In this document: piece after piece, positions 1 through 12,774 of the stretch
Layout of the letters: each line of letters starts with the position of its first letter
Position numbering within the stretch: position 1 is the stretch's first letter
Assembly: GCA_032191485.1 (NCBI GenBank)
Contig: JAVDOI010000003.1
Location: forward strand, 22,450,873 to 22,514,872
DNA length: 64,000 bases
Reading direction: 5' to 3'
Origin: Leptoclinus maculatus
Taxonomy: Eukaryota > Chordata > Actinopteri > Perciformes > Stichaeidae
Program-made: the position numbers and the translations under genes
The notes under the pieces: model-generated
Seen by the model: only the letters and a program-made list of their open reading frames with translations
Databases searched by the model: none
Told to the model about the DNA's origin: nothing

Positions 1-345
1 TTCCTGTCTTCACACAGAACATCCGGTCGCTGTGTAAACTACTTCCAGTTCTCTCTATTCACTCGGGGAGCGTTCAGGATCAAAACGTTGTCGGAGATTT
101 GTTTTTTTATTTTGTTTACACTAGAACACTATGTGGTAACGGTAACGGTATATAAATCTATTTTTTTCGATTCAATGTTCGCTTTCAGACACCGCAGACA
201 AAAACAAAATTTGCGACAAAAAGCAGAAAAAACGGAAGTTGGCAAGTTGTTCTTCCGGTGTCACAGGTCAACTCGTCCGAGAAGAAGCAGGGATCCAATA
301 AAATCGACGGACACTGACTGGAAAAAAACAATTAATATTAATATC

Positions 346-2680
346 ATGGTTAGTACGTCGTGATACACTGTTTATACTACGTATGTTTGTGTATTCATGA
401 ATACCATTAGCAGTCAAAGCCGTGTGTTGGTTTTATTTCTGCGGATTAGGTGCTTTGATAGCTCTCTGCTAACGTTAGCATGAATGTGCGGACGTTTACA
501 GTCGAGCAGCTGCAACCTGACGGACCGACTCGGACAAATAAAACCCAGATGTACCGCTAAGCCCGTAGCTATGAGTATTTGTTGTTATTTAAACCACTGG
601 ACTACTTTCTTATCGCTTCAAGTCGATGTTAGCTAACACAACTAGTCTACACAAAACCTTCAGCTGTAGGCTCAGGGGTTGCGTCTGTTAGTATTTGATT
701 TAAGACTTTGGCTTTTGTTCAATGGCTACAAACTATTATCTTACAAATATAGCTAACAGTTACATGTTAACAGAAAAATATTACAACTAAGACGTTTTAA
801 CTACTTCACTTCTCATATTCCTCCATCAGACCGTAAACATGACAATCACCCATCACTAGTTTACTAATCTGTGAATGTGTGTTTCATTATTCGACACCTA
901 AATTAATGTATGTGTCTCTTTGTTGTTTTTTTGCAGTCTCACACCATCCTGCTGGTGCAGCCCACCAAGAGGCCAGAGGGAAGGACGTACGCCGATTATG
1001 AATCCGTCAACGAGTGCATGGAAGGTAAGCTGGTGGATTCTCACCCACGAGACACTCCTACGACTTGTAGATGTTCTCCCTGTATTAAGAGGGGTGCTGC
1101 ATGTCCCTCTATTGCAACACTAGCACTTTTCACTTACAGGCATGCTCTTTATTCCCTGTCCTTTAAAGTCTCAATGGCAGTCTTACTGTAAAATGTCCAG
1201 TCACGCGTGAGTCTGTTACAGTGAAGAGTTGACTTGTATCTGTTTATACTCACCATTGACATGAATCAGTTTGTGTACTGAGGAAGATTATTTTTATTCT
1301 GGTAAGACACCAATATTCTCATTACTGCTAACAGATATTCTTCACAAACATTAAAACTTATATGAAGCGCCTCAGATGTAATGATTATTGGTTATACACA
1401 TTGTCATCAATAGAAAATCTACCTGATCATAGATGTTCAACTACATTTGCCATATACTTAACAATAAACAGCACAATTTAAACTTCCTCAGCATTATATC
1501 TGTTGTTCTCTGGTTAATGTGGATGATTTGATGGTTAACATGTTTCACATCGATGAGTATAATTTACTGGATCGTCTGTCTCCTGCACAGGTGTGTGCAA
1601 GATGTACGAGGAGCATTTAAAGAGAATGAACCCCAACAGTCCGTCGATAACATACGACATCAGCCAGCTGTTCGACTTCATCGATGACCTGGCCGACCTC
1701 AGCTGCTTGGTGTAAGTTTGACAAGGAAACTAACTAATGACATGAACGATTTAGAAAACACTGTGTCACGAGTTGTTGTTGTGTGTAATTTAAATGGTGT
1801 CCCAGACCGTTTCCACTTATTGTATTTTAATAGGAATCCTAAAGATGGTTACATTTTACAGAAAGTCCTCCATTATTAGTGAAAACATGTCGACCAGAAT
1901 ACTCTGCATTTTGTACAGAAGCACACTTTTTAGTTACATTTCCTCACTGATTAACAAAGTAATAAGTATAAATGATATCTTAGAGGTTTAAAGTCTCTGC
2001 CTCCACATCGAGGGTTCACCATGTGGGCCGTCCCAGACCAGGAGTAGAGTAGAAGTTCACTTACAATCCTCTGACGGCGTTATGGTCCTAAACAGGAGCA
2101 CACATGCAGTACAGTTAAAGTTAGGTGTCAATAGTGAAATATATCAAATTAAGTTGTGCACATAAATCTTTGCTCCATTGTCATTGCAGCGCATTTTGTG
2201 CACTAATAAAATAGGAACATATTTGATGTGTGCGCATCAGTTTTAAAAATGATACAATCGACACAGTTTGCAGGGAAATGTCACATAAGAGCAGTGTGTT
2301 CATCAGTATCCATGCTTTATCATATTGTTCAAACGTATGATGTATTAGGAGGATAAACCCCTCGTAATGTACCATCAGGTTTGTGAGGGTCTTCTTCTTC
2401 TTCTTCTTATTATTATTATTGTTGGAATGATGCAGAATATCGATCTGGTAGAGATGTAGAACAAGCCAGGATTCAGCCTGGAGTTAATTTAGGCCCATCC
2501 ATCCAAAGGAGCAAACCGAAGCGTCTCATTTTAAAAAGAAATCTGAATCTGAATCTATTTTTTCATGTCTGTCTCAGGTATCGGGCCGACACACAGACGT
2601 ACCAGCCGTACAACAAGGACTGGATCAAAGAGAAGATCTACGTGCTGCTCCGCCGCCAGGCCCAGCAGGCAGCCAAGTGA
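346..2680 (+). CDS. erh: Enhancer of rudimentary homolog (ERH), complete, 4 coding exons
   Basis: Coding exons are 346-348 (only the ATG, then donor gttagt), 937-1024, 1591-1711 and 2578-2680 (stop TGA). Together they make 315 nt, or 104 residues plus stop, which is the exact length of vertebrate ERH. The product begins M-SHTILLVQPTKRPEGRTY and ends LLRRQAQQAAK; from memory it differs from human ERH by about one residue (AAK for AGK at the end). ERH is a small nuclear dimer that binds splicing, mRNA-decay and transcription partners. An exon containing only the start codon is unusual but is also the known layout of vertebrate ERH. The introns are 588, 566 and 866 bp with ordinary GT-AG ends. 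The 5'UTR lies upstream of 346; its start cannot be fixed. Confidence 0.97.
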
Positions 2681-2835
2681 AGCCTCTGAGGGGGGGGGGG
2701 GGGGGGGTCCAATGTGATTTATGATCTGCAACTTGTGTTCCAATGGTTTGAGTAACTTGTTCTAAGAAGTTTTTGACAACGTTTGTTGTTTTGTTTTTTT
2801 ACTCAAGAGGGGTGTGTTTTAATGTTTGCCTTATT

Positions 2836-2841
2836 AATAAA
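2836..2841 (+). terminator. erh: erh polyadenylation signal AATAAA
   Basis: This is a canonical AATAAA 156 bp after the erh stop codon, followed by T- and GT-rich sequence. The intervening 3'UTR holds a poly(G) run of about 18 at 2690-2707. It is the first good signal downstream, so a 3'UTR of about 180 nt is inferred. Confidence 0.8.
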
Positions 2842-2859
2842 GTTTCCTTAAAAAACGTT

Positions 2860-3800
2860 TCTGAATTAAGTTTCTCTTTTTCCTAAAATAAATTAAAGAT
2901 TTCTTCTTTTTTTAAATATCTGGGCCGTGAGAGAATGAACTGATCCTTCCATCGGTTTCTGTTTCTCTATTGTTTTATTCCTCATTTCTGTATTTATCTT
3001 TGTTCTCACCGCTACTGTCGACTGATACGATACGTTTGTTTTGCCGTCTCGCTCAAGGTCATTTCTACAGTTTTTGAAAACGAGCATTTTGAAATATTGA
3101 TTATTTTACTACCTGGATCAATGATTTCCAGTTTCCTGGACATTTAACCTAAAGCATGAAATGTTCCTCCACATTCTCCTTTGTGTTCTATGTGTCCCTC
3201 CTTCCATGTGCTGTTGACTGGATGTACATTTGCTTTGGTGTCGTGCACATTTCCTCATTTTTCAATCGATACAGCGGCAAACAAGTGTGTCTCAAAATAT
3301 TGATTTGTATTTCTTCTAACTGCCTTAGAAGAATATTTTTTGGTTCCTGGACGTTCAAAACAGACTGTCGGTGTGAGAATGAGATTAAAAATGAGATTCT
3401 CTTTCTTCCTTTGGTTTCAGTCCCGTCTCTTCTCTTCTGTTGTTTCTACTTTAGCAATTTCTTGTTTTTTTCTTTCACCCTTTCTTCCTCTTTGAGAGTT
3501 GACAGCCGACTTTCCTGATTACTATTTTATTTCTCATTTCTATGCCCCCCCCCCCCCCCCCTCCAAAGCAGTTTCCTTCTTCCTCCCTCTTTAACAGTTA
3601 AAGTGTTATTTAGGATGAGAATGTGCTCGATGTGGTACTTTCCTCCTTTAGACACAGTACAGTGGCAAATTAGCACGTCTCTAAATATAGATTTATTTTA
3701 AATTTTGACCACCCTCCCTGAGAAAGTATTCTCAGTTCTCTAGAGAAAACATGTCGGCAAATAAAACATCTGTATCGGGTATGAAAGAGCTCCACACACA
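2860..3800. other. Intergenic spacer between erh and the BICRA-family gene
   Basis: No gene is supported here. The stretch is AT- and pyrimidine-rich, with a poly(C) run at 3545-3561. Open frames such as 3156-3518 show no recognisable protein. Two parts (about 3250-3350 and 3635-3740) look like weak, diverged copies of each other, sharing a cag-ggcaaa motif followed by an AT-rich segment and a pyrimidine stretch. Confidence 0.4.
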
Positions 3801-3819
3801 CACACACACAGACTGAAGT

Positions 3820-4169
3820 GCGGAGTGTGAGCCGCCTGACGCAGCGCAGGAGGCGGACAGCGTCCTCTCCTGAATCTGGATCCTCGCCTCCTCTCCAGTT
3901 GTATTTATTCTCTCTCTCTCTCGCTCTCTCTCTCTCTCTCCACCTTTGTGTTGTGATCGGCTCTCCCAGTCTGTTTCTCACACCCACTCCGGTACCCCCC
4001 CCCCCCCCCTCCCTCCCCTCTCTCCACACCCCTCCTCCTCCTCCATCCCACCCTACCCTACCCCATCCACCACCACCCCCTCTCCTCCTTTTAGCATCTG
4101 AAAAGACCACTGAGTGAGAATCGATGGCGCAGAGGCCCGCTTGACAGGACAATAAACCACAAAGAAGGG
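3820..4169 (+). other. Probable untranslated first exon and promoter region of the BICRA-family gene
   Basis: A good donor, ggg|gtgagt, follows 4169 and no long reading frame joins it, so this looks like a 5' noncoding exon spliced to the ATG exon near 6060. Upstream are pyrimidine-rich tracts, a CT microsatellite at about 3910-3940 and a poly(C) run at about 3996-4008, with CpGs more frequent from 3820 to 4620. The left edge is a guess because no TSS can be read. An acceptor directly before the ATG exon (gtag at 6051-6054) supports splicing from an upstream noncoding exon. Confidence 0.4.
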
Positions 4170-6059
4170 GTGAGTTTTTTTCCTCTCTCCCTCCTCTTGG
4201 TTGTTTTTTTTTTTTTGTTGAATTGCGGATTTACTCTAATGGCTCAGCGATGAGGGAACCGCTCGGGGCTGGCAGCGTGGACGTGATATTTTAACACAAG
4301 GCATCTTTTGTTACCGCGATATGATTTACAGCAGGCGTCCGCTGCCGTGGTCCCGCTCAGGGGGGAGGACAAATAATAATAATAAATAATAAAAAAATAA
4401 AAAATAAAATCAGAAAAACAGCACAAGGAGCAAAGAGCGGCTCCGCGTCTCGCGTCGTCTGGGACATTCATCTCACATGAACACACATTCACCTTACGTA
4501 ACCTGCGGAACGCATCAGTGGATCCCGGTCCCGTTGTCGCCGGAGAATAGCATGCACTTGCCGCTGCAGGTTTAGATGAGGGTCGTCTGCTCGGATCTCA
4601 TTGGGCGATGCGGTACCTCGAGGGTGTTAATGCGGTTTGTCGTGTTGTAAACAAAATCATAATAATGTCAGCGGGATCGGAGAGGGAGGTTCGTCTTGTT
4701 TATTTGTATAAAGGTTCCTCCGCTGGAGACTGAGCGCGAGGCAGTGAGTAATGTTATAATTGGCTTGAACTGTTCCGAGCTTCTTCCTCCACATCGCTTC
4801 TTGTTTCTCCCTCTCAGCCATGAGGAGAGGACGAGTCACATCCAAGACGCAGGGGGAGCCGTCTATTTACAGCCGAGGCGTTCAGGTCTCATGCCTGCGA
4901 TAGACACAACAATAGCTTCCATTTTCCCCCTCCTCATCGGCATCAAGCAATAATCGATGCGATTATTGGTAAAGATTCGCCCCCCCCCTCCTCCAGCAGC
5001 GCTGCACAGCCGGAGGAGAAAAGTGATGAATCATGTATTGATCTTGTGTCTCACCGCTGAGATGAGAATGTGTTTTGGCTGCTGGTAACCTCAAGTGACC
5101 TGACAGCATGTGGTGGTGTGTTTGTGCCTCCCCTCTCCTCCCCTCTCCTCCCCTCTCCTCACCCTCTCCTCACCCTCCAGCCTCTCCACGGTGAAGACGC
5201 AGCAATGCTCCAGCAGCAGAGGGAGGACCCGTCTCCGTCCCGCCGCCTCGGTCTGGCATCCCTCCGCCTCCAGACACTGAAGCCCGGCCACGACTTCCCA
5301 TGAGGCCACCACCAGAACTCAGCCCGCCCGCTCTGTATGGGGCCTCTCACATATGAAGTAGGTTCACGTTGAGGTCTGGGACGTGGACTCACGAGTCACG
5401 AGGGGATAACTGGGTGGGATGATGACAAGCTGGTTTAAAATCTTCTGTCCCATCCTGTGGTTTGGGACCCACAAGTTTCATAATTCCACAAAATAAAATA
5501 TGTTTTAAAGATTTCAGTTTCTTGCAAAATACTGGATACGTTCACCTCTTACTTCAAATGAAACAATGACAGAAAATCACTCTTTTCAACTTCTCAAGTA
5601 GCTTTATTAGGTCAAAAAAGTTTAGCTTTAGGTCCATAGAGGAGAACAGAAGGGCAAATATTGTACAAACCTCTATACACAGACATTAATAAGACACAAG
5701 TAGACGCTTTAGAAGACTGCTAATCCTAAATTTAAATGAACTTTGTGTCCGTGCAGGTCTCACTTTAAAAATGCTGTCTGATTCTGATCGGAGATATCTG
5801 CTGGGTTTTCTTAATGTGGCTAATGTGAACTGTAAAGGAAGACCTTCCGAGAAGGAGATCTGAAATCCAGAGAGCAGCGGGTCTCACTGGAGGTTTTGAA
5901 AATTACAGTCGCCGTCTATAATAACCAACATAAAGATCATTTAATCGATGATGGAAGTAGTTGCAGCCATAAAAACGCGTGCTTTTCCTTCACTGATTCA
6001 TCCTTCATCCTAATAATTCAAACGTGATTACATTTGTCCTCCTCTTCCTCGTAGTTGAC

Positions 6060-9000
6060 ATGGAGGATGAAGATGGGACTTGTCTACTTGATGTTTTGTG
6101 GTGAGTCTGTTTGACTCTTACTAGGATCCAACAGAATAAACTGTGTCCAGATGATCAAAAGTAATTATTATTAAATAACCTGGACAGGGTCTAAGATTTA
6201 ATGTGCTCTAATGTCCTCTTATTCTGGTATTTAACGTGCAAAATACTTGGTTTGGAATATTCAAAAAGGATTTAACCGGTTTTAATTGTGATTCTCTTTG
6301 TCTTCGCAGTGACCCCCAAGCCCTGAACGACTTCCTTCACGGGACCAATGAGGTAACAAAAGAGTCTTAAATAGAGAGGGACTCAAATCCTATTTAAAAA
6401 AAATCAATAGTGCAAATGATCATTTCGAGGTGGGACTCTTTCTTGGCACACAGTCGTGTGAGATGTGTGGCGGAGGAACGAGAAGAGAGTCGTAATGTAA
6501 CACTGCGTTCATTTGTCGCCGTGACTTTGTGAGCCCAACCTAAAAACCCACTGATCTCATCCCACCAGCTGCAGACTGAAGACCTGCTCATTAGCTCCTC
6601 CTCTGGGGAGCCCTCCCTCTTCACAGATGCCCCGGTGAGTGTCTGGATCCACAGCCAGCAGCGTCGCAACAACCAGCATTTCCCCCCCAGGAGAATGATT
6701 TATTTTCTCTCCTTCTGTGCCTGAAACGGCTTCCTGTTAACTCCTGATAATCACACAATTCTCTCCTCGTTTTCTCTCTCTCTCTCTCTCTCTCCTTCAT
6801 CCTGTTTTCTGCACCTCTCTCTCTCTTTATCTCCCACTGTTTCCTCCTCCAGAGCCCCGTCTCTCTGCTGGGAGACGACAGGGATTCCCCAGACACACCT
6901 CCGCCTGAGTGTGTGGACCTGTCCTTCCTGGAGGAGGCCCTCCTGTCGTCGCCGGAGGGAGGAGAAGACCAACAGGTGGTGCAGGGTGGGACGCCCGCGG
7001 AGGCCGCATTCGAGGCAAAGAAGGGGGAAGTGGAGGAAGCGGAGGTGGCAGAGGTGGCATGTGATATCCTGCAGCAGAGCTTGCAGGAGGCCGAGATCAC
7101 AGAGCAGACCATGGCTCTGGAGGCAGAGCTGGCCCAACCCGGGGACAGCCTGTCCCTGTACTCACCTGCCCCTCTCCTCTCCCCACCCGCCGTGCCATTC
7201 ATACCCAAATCCGTGACCTTGCCCATCACTCAGGCGTTGCCCAGAGACACCCAGGCAGCGGTGGAGCCTCCCCAGCCCTCCCTCCTGGCTGTCGGGCCGG
7301 GCTGCCCTTCTCTAAAACCCGCTGCCCCTCCTCAGCTGATGGGGCTCCTACCTGGGAATGTGTTCCCCGCTGCCTCACCAGAGACCTCCTTCTCTCTGAC
7401 TCCTGCCCAGGCGTCCAGTATGATCATCCACAAGGCCATTCCCAGTATGACCAGTCGCCCCCTTATCACCCCAGCCCTGAGAGCAGCACCGGGCCTCATC
7501 CTACACCGTGCCCCTCTTCCCATTCAACCCAAGCTGCCCATCAGCATTCAGCCCAGACTGGTTCAGATTAGCCCCAAGCCTTCTGGGCAAAAACACACAG
7601 CAGGTCTTACGTTTCTCCCTGGGACTGCCTCACCAAATATTTTACTCTCTCAACCTCCAGGCCAAAAGCCTGCGGCTCCACCATCGCAGGCCTCCCAGCA
7701 CCTCCACAAGCAGGTCAGCCTGCAGCTGGTCAACCAGGGTGGCTCCTTTGTGCTTCAGCCTCAGGGACTCTTCCAAGGCCAAAACCAGTTCCTTCTTCCA
7801 GGCCAGTCCCCTGTCACGATCTCCCAGTCTGCCGGTGCAGGTCGACCGCTGCTGACCCCCAGTCACCACGGCCCGTCGCTCCACAGTGTGAACGCCTCCA
7901 CCGGGCAGCTGGTAGAAGGCTCTCAGATCCTAACTGTGCCCCAGAGACAGCTGAACTTCAGCCCCGTCTTCACCACCCCTTCAGGGCAGCTAGCGCTCCG
8001 CCAGGCCACTGTGCTTTCAGGACCTTTGCAGCTACAGTCAGCACCCCCTACTGTCTTCCAGATGCCAGCACAGCTGACTGGAACCTACACTCCAGGAGGG
8101 CAAGGGCAGCGTACCACCCTGGTCCACAGTCCCGCTCTTGGAAACCACATTACCTTGATCAACAGTTCAGGGGTGCTGACCCCAGATCTCACATCCATCT
8201 CGATCGTCAACGGCCCTTCGGTAGTTCAGGGTCTGCCTTTTGCCGCCCAGGCTCTGGCTCCTCAGACAAGAGTGACAGAAGGACAGCTGAGCCTCCAGCA
8301 GGCCTCCGTGGTGCTGCTGCCAGAGAGAGCCGTTCAAGAGGAGAGGACCGGCTCGGAGGAGACGTTCCACCAGCTATCGCAGGTGAGCTGACACTTCTGT
8401 CTCGGGAAGTCGCCCAATCAGATCTTCTATACGGTGATAACAAACCATGCTGCTATGTCAGTGGTTTCAATCTATTTTGCTCAATGCTGCAGGTGTGCAT
8501 TGGTTTCCTTTTATTTCTGTGCAGCATTAAAATCAGTGAAACTCATGGAACTAGCTTGGATGATGCAATCCAACGCAGTGAACATCAGTGAAGTGATTTT
8601 TATTCTCAGAGGAAGTCTCTAATGGTGGAAACTGTTCACCGTGGACAGAAACAAACTGAATGTACTGGGTTTGTAGTTAAATAGCTAAATCTCACTAAAT
8701 ATACTGGTGGTGGCTCAGTGGATATAATAGGCGGTCCTTTAACCTCAATGTTGGCAGTTCAATCCCCGGCTCCTACTGTCCGTATGTTGAAGCATCCTTA
8801 AGCGAAGGAAGCGTCTCTAGTGTCCTTTAGAGGCATGTTGCACTCCTGCCCACACCTCAGTCTGTGATGTTTTGCATGTAAACTCAGCTTTAACGACTCT
8901 ACTCGCTTGCTGCAGCCCTATGGACATGTCCTCCAGCATGTCTCGGTGCAGCCCACCTCTGCAGGGCTGCAGTCCTCCCCTCCTCCTGTGGTCACGGTCC

Positions 9001-11205
9001 TGCAGCCTCCCCCTGAACCACCTCTGGCCCCCGATCCAGCTGTGGAGATCCCTAAACTCTTGATGCCCCCAGCAGACACGACCCAAGTAGTGGAGGAAGT
9101 GACCCACTCGATGAGTCAGAACGAGGCCTTTATGCAACATCTGCAACAGGTTAGAGCGTCGACACATTCCTGATTCAGTGATGAAGTGCTTGTTTACATG
9201 TATACGTTGGTAACAGTGCTCTTCCTTAGTGTTTCTAGTAGTATCAGTAAGATATCATATCTGGAAGATATGATCCTTATTCTGTCCTCACTATGTGTGC
9301 AGTTTAGAATTGCCCTAAAAACAAAGCAGAATTAAAACAACACTTTGAAATACAACAAAGAGGTTAAAGAAAAGTGGAATAAAGTGAAACAATAAAAACA
9401 AGTTTGGATCTTATTTGGTTCCATGTCTGTGCAGCTCCATTGATTATCTGAGCGCCTCCTAAAGGATCTATGAGATTTATCTAAATGTTGTTATTCATGT
9501 TTTCTACCTCAGCAAGCACTTAGTTCTCCTATCACATCTGAACTGTTGGTCGGATCGCTGACAGTGGTGCCGATGAAGTCGCTCGCCTCCCCTGAGACTC
9601 AACCACAGACCCACGCAGTCTCGGGCCAGGACGCCCGCACCGCGATGTCCGACCGGTGTGTCGAGGCTTCTCCTCTCCACTCAGACTCAGTGGACACTCC
9701 GCTGATCTGCTCCCCGTCTCCCATCCTGGACACGGAGAGACCAGCTCCACCCAGTTACTCCCCTCAGATCCCTCCGCCTGGACCCGAGGGTTCAGTCACA
9801 GCAACCCAGACTCGCATCGAGCCCCAAGTCCAGTACCAGGTCCCTCATCAGCTCCAGGTCTCACAGGCCTTATTTGCCCAGAGCCAGGTGCAGATAGAGC
9901 CGTCTGTCTCCCAGCCTCCGCCCCAGCTCCAGGTCCAGTTGTCCGTCTCCCAGCCTCCGCCCCAGCTCCAGGTCCAGTCGCCCGTCTCCCAGCCTCAGTC
10001 CTCGGTCAGCGCTCCAGTCCACAGCAGCCCCCCCACTCTGCGTGTCTCGGTGCCTCAGCAGCAGTCTGATCCCACAGCTGCTTCTGCTTGTCTCTCCAAA
10101 GGAGGAGACGACTCCGCTGTCCAACAGCACCCACAAAACAGTGAGTGTCAATTCAAGTACGACACAGAGCGGTTCATTCAAACATCTCTTTACTCTTCAC
10201 CATCACATTATTATGATCTGCAATACAGTCGTCGTCATCGTCCCTGCGTCCCCCTTTTTCAGAGCCAACAGCTGCCTTGGTCGTGGAGAGTAAAGCGTTT
10301 ACTCTCGATGTCCATCCACCCTCTCCTGCAGCCCCGGGTGTCCAGGGCCACGGGCCCCCCGGCCCCATCCAGACGAGCCAGAACACCGGCACCAAGGTGA
10401 GAAACACAATATGTTGTCTCATGAGCTTTTAGAAACTGAAAACCTGTAAACTTCACGAGTGTATTCAGTCTTACACTGAGAATAAACGGGTTTTAAATGT
10501 TTGTAATGAAACTGAACTGGCTCCGGTACTGAAACAGAGCTTTGAAATGATTATTTGTTAAATGCAGCAAACGCATCATTAATGACTTGACTTGCACCCC
10601 TGTCTCCGTCCTTTGATCTCATCCAAAGATGTTTCCTGGCTGCCAGCTGGCAGATCCTCTGGAGCAGCAGCGAGAGGAGCGGCTCACACCAGCAGTGCGC
10701 AGGCACAGGTAAGACTTCTGTAATGCTGAAGGAAAGCGTGGAGGAGAAAACACAAGTCTCAGACTCACATCAGCTCCTTTTAAGGAGAAAAGTAGAGAAC
10801 CAAACACTTAAACATATATTAGAAAGAAAGTGTGATAACATGCGTACCACAGCCACACAGGACAGAAGACTTTAACCACTAAAGTTAGGATCAAAAGAAA
10901 TGTGATCGATTGTCTTTCTGTAGTTGGTAAGCAGGATTTAAAGTAAAGGATCTTTACTCATGCGCCCCGTTTAGCAGTAAGAGATGATGAATAAAACACA
11001 ATGACTCTTCAACAACTGAAAGGGATTATTCAGTATTATACATACTACAAAGCAGCTTTCTGTCCTCAGTAATAATAGTTTATTAATTCATCAACAGCTG
11101 GCTGGTTTCACAGACATGAATTAAATCTGATCCTTCAATAATGTTTTTTTAATCCGAGTCCTTGAGGATTTCTTTTACTGTTTCTACACCTGCTGCTACT
11201 GTGGG

Positions 11206-11254
<49 letters not shown>

Positions 11255-11706
11255 GCTGCTACTACTACTACTACTACTACTACTACCACTACTACTACTA
11301 CTACTGCTGCTGCTGCTACTACTACTACTACTGCTACTACTGCTACTACTGCTGCTACTACTACTACTACTACTACTGCTACTACTGCTGCTACTGCTAC
11401 TGCTACTGCTACTACTACTACTACTACTACTACTACTGCTACTGCTACTACTGCTACTACCACTACTACTACTACTGCTGCTACTCCTACTGCTACTACT
11501 GCTGCTACTACTACTATACTACTACTACTACTATTACTACTGCTACTACTACTACTACTACTGCTGCTACTCCTACTGCTACTACTGCTGCTACTACTAC
11601 TATACTACTACTACTACTATTACTACTGCTACCACTACTACTACTACTGCTGCTACTCCTACTGCTACTACTGCTGCTACTACTACTATACTACTACTAC
11701 TACTAT

Positions 11707-11783
<77 letters not shown>

Positions 11784-11784
11784 T

Positions 11785-11855
<71 letters not shown>

Positions 11856-12733
11856 TACTACTACTACTACTACTACTACTATACTACTACTACTACTATT
11901 ACTACTACTGCTGCTGCTGCTGCTGCTACTACTACTACTACTACTACTATACTACTACTACTACTACTGCTGCTATTGAAAGTAACCATCGTTGAAAGTA
12001 TTACAATATGTATAGATTTGCAGTATTACAAACACAAAACACAAACCCACAGCGTGTTTTATGACTTTACCCGTCTGCAGCAGCTCTGGGTCACACCGGA
12101 TCCTTTGGTTGTGTTTCTTCAGGTTCCAGCAGCAGATCTGTTTGGACCACGCAGCGGTTCAGACCCCCTTCACCGGCCCGGCCTTTTCCACGCTGAAGGA
12201 CGCCGTTAGACGCATGCTGCCGTACCACACCTGCGCCGGTCACCTGCCCACTCAGGAGGACTTCAATTTAGGTCCGTGAGCTTTGGTTGATGGCTGACAA
12301 TGATTCATGAATAAATACATTCATTAAAAACATTTGAGAAGAAGATATTTGGTACAGTTGACGATGACGATGTTTCTCTGCTCACAGTGGACCAGGAGTT
12401 CGACACTGTGTCCGGTTTCCTGCTGAAACGCACCAAGGACATGGTCAACAAATACAGGCAGCTACTGGTGAGAGAAGCCCAGGTGAGGAAGGTCCAGTAA
12501 ACTACTTCTGAGACCAGGCGTCTTTTGTTTACGAGGCAGCATTGATTTGTGTTAGTGTGTGTGTGTGTGTGATGGGAAATGAACTGGTTTCCACAGCAGG
12601 AGAGTCCGTCAGCAGAGATGGTGATGCTGGAGCGTCTCTTCCTCCAAGCTGAGCGATGCGCTTTAGCAGAGGACAGACGGAGAGTCCGCAGAGACCCGGG
12701 TCAGTGTAGACCACCATCAACGCCTACTTTATC

Positions 12734-12774
<41 letters not shown>

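Noticed and set aside
6621..7229. 202-codon minus-strand frame over BICRA-family exon 4
   Set aside because: It is a shadow of the long GC-rich coding exon on the plus strand.
11162..11995. 277-codon T/A/L/Y-rich open frame
   Set aside because: It is a translation of the ACT/CTG simple-repeat array in an intron; the opposite strand gives an equally long V/A frame.
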